From: Sitta carolinensis
Taxonomy: Eukaryota; Chordata; Aves; Passeriformes; Sittidae
NCBI GenBank assembly: GCA_032173965.1
Contig: CM063285.1
Coordinates: forward strand, 25,145,660 to 25,209,659
Length of the DNA: 64,000 nucleotides
Direction of reading: 5' to 3'
In this document: positions 60,918 through 64,000 of the stretch, piece after piece
Layout: the number at the start of each line of letters is the position of its first letter
Position numbering within the stretch: the stretch's first letter is position 1
Notes under the pieces: model-generated
What the model was told of the DNA's origin: nothing
What the model saw: only the letters and a program-made list of their open reading frames with translations
The model's database searches: none
Position numbers and translations under genes: made by a program

Positions 60918-60980
60918 ACCTGTCTCCATCACTGCTAAAAACTGTTAAACACAGAAGTAACTCTGTGATGTGTTGGGATC
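60918..60980 (-). CDS. Possible minus-strand exon (weak)
   Basis: On the minus strand 'ggtatctgcag' is followed by about 63 bases open in one frame (KIPTHHRVTSVFNSFSSDGD) and a consensus donor GACAG|gtaagtg. The polypyrimidine tract is poor and no neighbouring exon was found. Probably coincidental. Confidence 0.12.
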
Positions 60981-63317
60981 TTCTGCAGATACCTGAAAGA
61001 ACAAGAAACTAAAGTTGAAAATCTCAAAATTCAGAAATTTCTGGAGTTCCTCCCTTGTAGAAAACACAAGTTAGAAGAACACATGTGGAACAGAAAGAGC
61101 TGTTAAAGACACTGTGTGCTCTGGACTTGTTCATTCCAACTGATATCTACCCAAAATGGAGGCAGTGCTGAAATGTGAATCATAAATCGGCTTGCTGCTT
61201 AACAATACATGTGGGGTTTCTGTGCAACCCAATGAAAATAAAATGTTGGGATTTTTTAAGAAAAAGCTTGTATAAAAAACCCCCTTTCCTCCTGAGATGA
61301 AATTTATGATAGTCTGTTCTTTTATGGTTTATAAACTGAGCTGTGTTCTTCAGAAAACTACATAAATACTTCTGGTAACCCAGAAGTAAAAAATTAAAAC
61401 ATGCATTGGATCTTGATTATGGAAGACTGTTGCCATTGGCTATTATAGGAAGTACAGTACAAAAATATTCTGGCCTAAAAATACACTACATAACTGAAGG
61501 TGAAATGCAATCATGATAATGTTCAATAAATACTTACAATCAATGCATACATATTACAATTTAAATAATTGCATTAATGTAAGATTAAAAGTTGCATATA
61601 TAATTTAAATTAATTTATAGATATATTTCCAGTTGTAGTTGAAATCCTCTTACTTTAGGTCCTGTAGAAAAAAAAATATCATTAACTATTTAGAAATATT
61701 AAATTTGCATAGAATTTCAGTGTCTTCCATTTTTAACTACATCACCTAACATTGGTGCATTGGCTTAAAAATTGCCATTCTCTCTACCAAGGTATAAACA
61801 CTCAGTCCCACATCTGCCATGCACTGCTGTGCATTGTCTAAATCATGTTGATTCAATGTTTTATGTGCTTGTGCTCAAAGCAGAAACACTACTGCTGAGA
61901 GAAACAGTCCTGCTGAGGGATAAAATAATCTTGTGCAAAAGAGAAGAGGGTGATGTGAGTGGGAGACAGGGACACAGAAGGATGTCTACCTCAAACCATT
62001 TTTTGAATCTCTTTTGTAACATTCTATTAATAGTATTTATGGGGCATAGTAAACTGGTGAACATGAAAAATTGAGTATCTAGGGCTGGAATCCTCTTAAA
62101 CTGAAAATTTTCATTTAACTGCAGCCTTTTGTCCAGCAAAAACCTGCACTAAACAGATTAACCTACAATGGTTTTCTTGTTTCTTAAAAGCACAATAGAG
62201 TTTACAGAAATCAAGTTCCATGCAGCCTACCTCAGGAAAAATCAGCTTAGGCTATCAACAAACAGGGAAGACTCTGGAATAAACCAAATATGCACAGACT
62301 TTGAAGTGAATCACTTATGACTGATGTGCTGTGCTGTGGGAAGCTCCTCTACTCCCTTGGCTTGTGCTGCTTCTGAAAAATTGTTTGCAATTATGGCACA
62401 TGTTCTCCTCGAGAGCACGCAAAGAGCAACATAACATCTAGTTAACTGAGAAAAAAACATATTGCGGAACTCTATTTTAAATAGTTTTCCTTAGTGGTAT
62501 CAGGTTAGTTGACACAGCTATAGATCTCTCTTAACCATTTAAATTACTTTACATACATGTAAGTAATGTAGTATTGTTATTGAGGTTTCAACGTATTAGC
62601 TACTGTAACATTCAGAAATCAGTATCCTCAGCAGTATTCAAACTGCTGTCAGACCAGTTTCTGCTGAACTATAGTAATGGGAATCTTTCCCAATTTATCT
62701 TTTGACTGATATATTAAAAATATAGCAAGTATGGCTCCTGCTACCTGGCACTTCTTAGACTAAGAAAATCTGCTCTTAGAAAATGTTTTACTCTCTTAAT
62801 CTTAAAATATATGATTTCTGACACTAGATGCTGATTAGGAGACATATTCAAAGCAATCTGTGCAATAGCAAGGTCTGTAGCAGAAACAAGCTTCTTCCAT
62901 TTCCGGTTACAGTGACCTGTCCATTACAGGCAAAGAAAAATTACACAAAGAATTAACAAGAACACAAAGTACACAAGTGTGTTTATTACATTTTGCAAGC
63001 ACTTTGTTCTACATTTCAAAAACGCCACCATCAAGCTGTTGGCACATTTATGTACAAAACAGATTAATTGTAATGCCTGCTACAAAGCATTCTTTGTGAA
63101 AATACAAACTCTAATACCAGAGAAGAGCCAAAAGCATTAACATCATTACATGAGTTTAAAAGACATAGTTTTAAAAATCAGCACAAACATTTTAAGACAC
63201 AAAACTGAAACACTACAATATAGAATCCAAAAAGAGGTTCCTAATACTTTTTGCAGAACTGTAATACCTGTACTGCACATTATCAGAAAACTGTTGACCC
63301 GTAGGACAGCTTAAATG
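60981..63317. other. AT-rich non-coding stretch
   Basis: No gene or known repeat was recognised. Extremely AT-rich at 61540-61640. Confidence 0.55.
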
Positions 63318-63425
63318 TAAAAAAAAAAAATCCAAACCAAAACCAAAATCCCAAATCAAAAACACAACCAAAAAACCCCCAAAACAAGCAAAAGAAAAGA
63401 TAAAGAAATAAAAAAACAACTCAAC
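63318..63425. repeat. A/C-rich low-complexity tract
   Basis: An A12 run followed by CCAAAAC-, CAAAAACA- and AAAACCCCC-like words, nearly free of G and T. The Phe/Gly/Val-rich minus-strand frame over it is compositional. Confidence 0.85.
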
Positions 63426-64000
63426 CAACTAATACTATTTAATGCATTATCATGCCACAAGTAACTATAGTATTACCTTCTACTTACTACAAGAATTGTT
63501 AAAAATTACTGATGATGCATGACTAGTAATAGTACAAAGAAGAGTTTTACTCAAGAAGTTTTATTAGAAATGCACTTACACTGAGAGAGAATTCACAATG
63601 GTCCAATAAGTGCACAAAACTACCTAAGATTTTTAACACTGACAAAAATGTCTTGTCAGGCTACATCACTTTAAAAGACACTTTACAGCATTCTTGTAGC
63701 ATTAGAAATAGGCAAAATAAAATAAAAAAAAAAATCCACCAAATTTGGTCCAATAATACCAACTTTTCTTAAATAGGGTTTTTGTTCTGTTTTTGATACA
63801 GGTAATTCTTTCAAATTAAGATGACCTATCATTCTGATAACATTTTCATATCAAAATAAAGGTTCAAATATATTACTACACTTAGAAATAATAAGCTCTG
63901 TAGTGGTCTTTCACCTTACTTCAACATAATACAGGTAAACCATTATGTGTAGGAAAGCTAGAAGCCAAGCTATAACATTTATGGAAGTCTCCTTTAATAT
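63426..64000. other. AT-rich non-coding stretch
   Basis: No gene or known repeat was recognised up to the window end. Confidence 0.55.

Overview
The window reads as nuclear DNA from a bird, most likely a songbird (passerine). The evidence is the repeats: five truncated CR1 LINE copies, a tRNA-Ile-derived SINE with a CR1-like tail (the architecture of the passerine TguSINE1 family), and several avian-type endogenous retrovirus LTRs. The background is AT-rich, non-coding and studded with A/T runs and microsatellites. Nothing bacterial, viral-episomal or organellar is visible. No complete protein-coding gene can be recognised. The window looks like a gene-poor intergenic or long-intron stretch of a large chromosome.

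Layout. 1-9 kb: AT-rich sequence with a long CR1 copy (1487-2696, + strand, reverse-transcriptase core still legible) and a short CR1 3' end (5540-5935, - strand). 9-15.1 kb: an LTR cluster made of a small solo LTR with a perfect 6-bp target duplication (9012-9334), a roughly 1.3-kb LTR that carries a 39-bp minisatellite and is followed by leader-like sequence with a splice donor (11030-12349), and a second solo LTR with a 5-bp target duplication (14533-15114). 15-23 kb: AT-rich, with the tRNA-Ile SINE at 19299-19410. 23.3-26.7 kb: a candidate exon, a 140-bp segment present twice 775 bp apart, a GC-richer patch with the longest open frame of the window (minus strand, 235 codons, unrecognised), and a CR1 fragment. 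26.7-40 kb: mostly featureless AT-rich DNA with a purine-only GGGA/GGAA microsatellite, one CR1 3' end and a hairpin next to a pentanucleotide repeat. 40-49 kb: several open, splice-flanked segments that could be exons of an unrecognised transcript, a CR1 fragment, and a retroviral remnant ending in a 391-bp LTR (46826-47216). 49-64 kb: AT-rich non-coding DNA with one CpG-richer patch near 58.5-58.8 kb.

No operon-like or pathway-like cooperation between genes can be described. The best-supported content is the history of retroelement insertion. The most gene-like content is the set of candidate exons at 40040-40123 and 41105-41287 (+ strand), which I could not assign to a family. No new biological system is evident.
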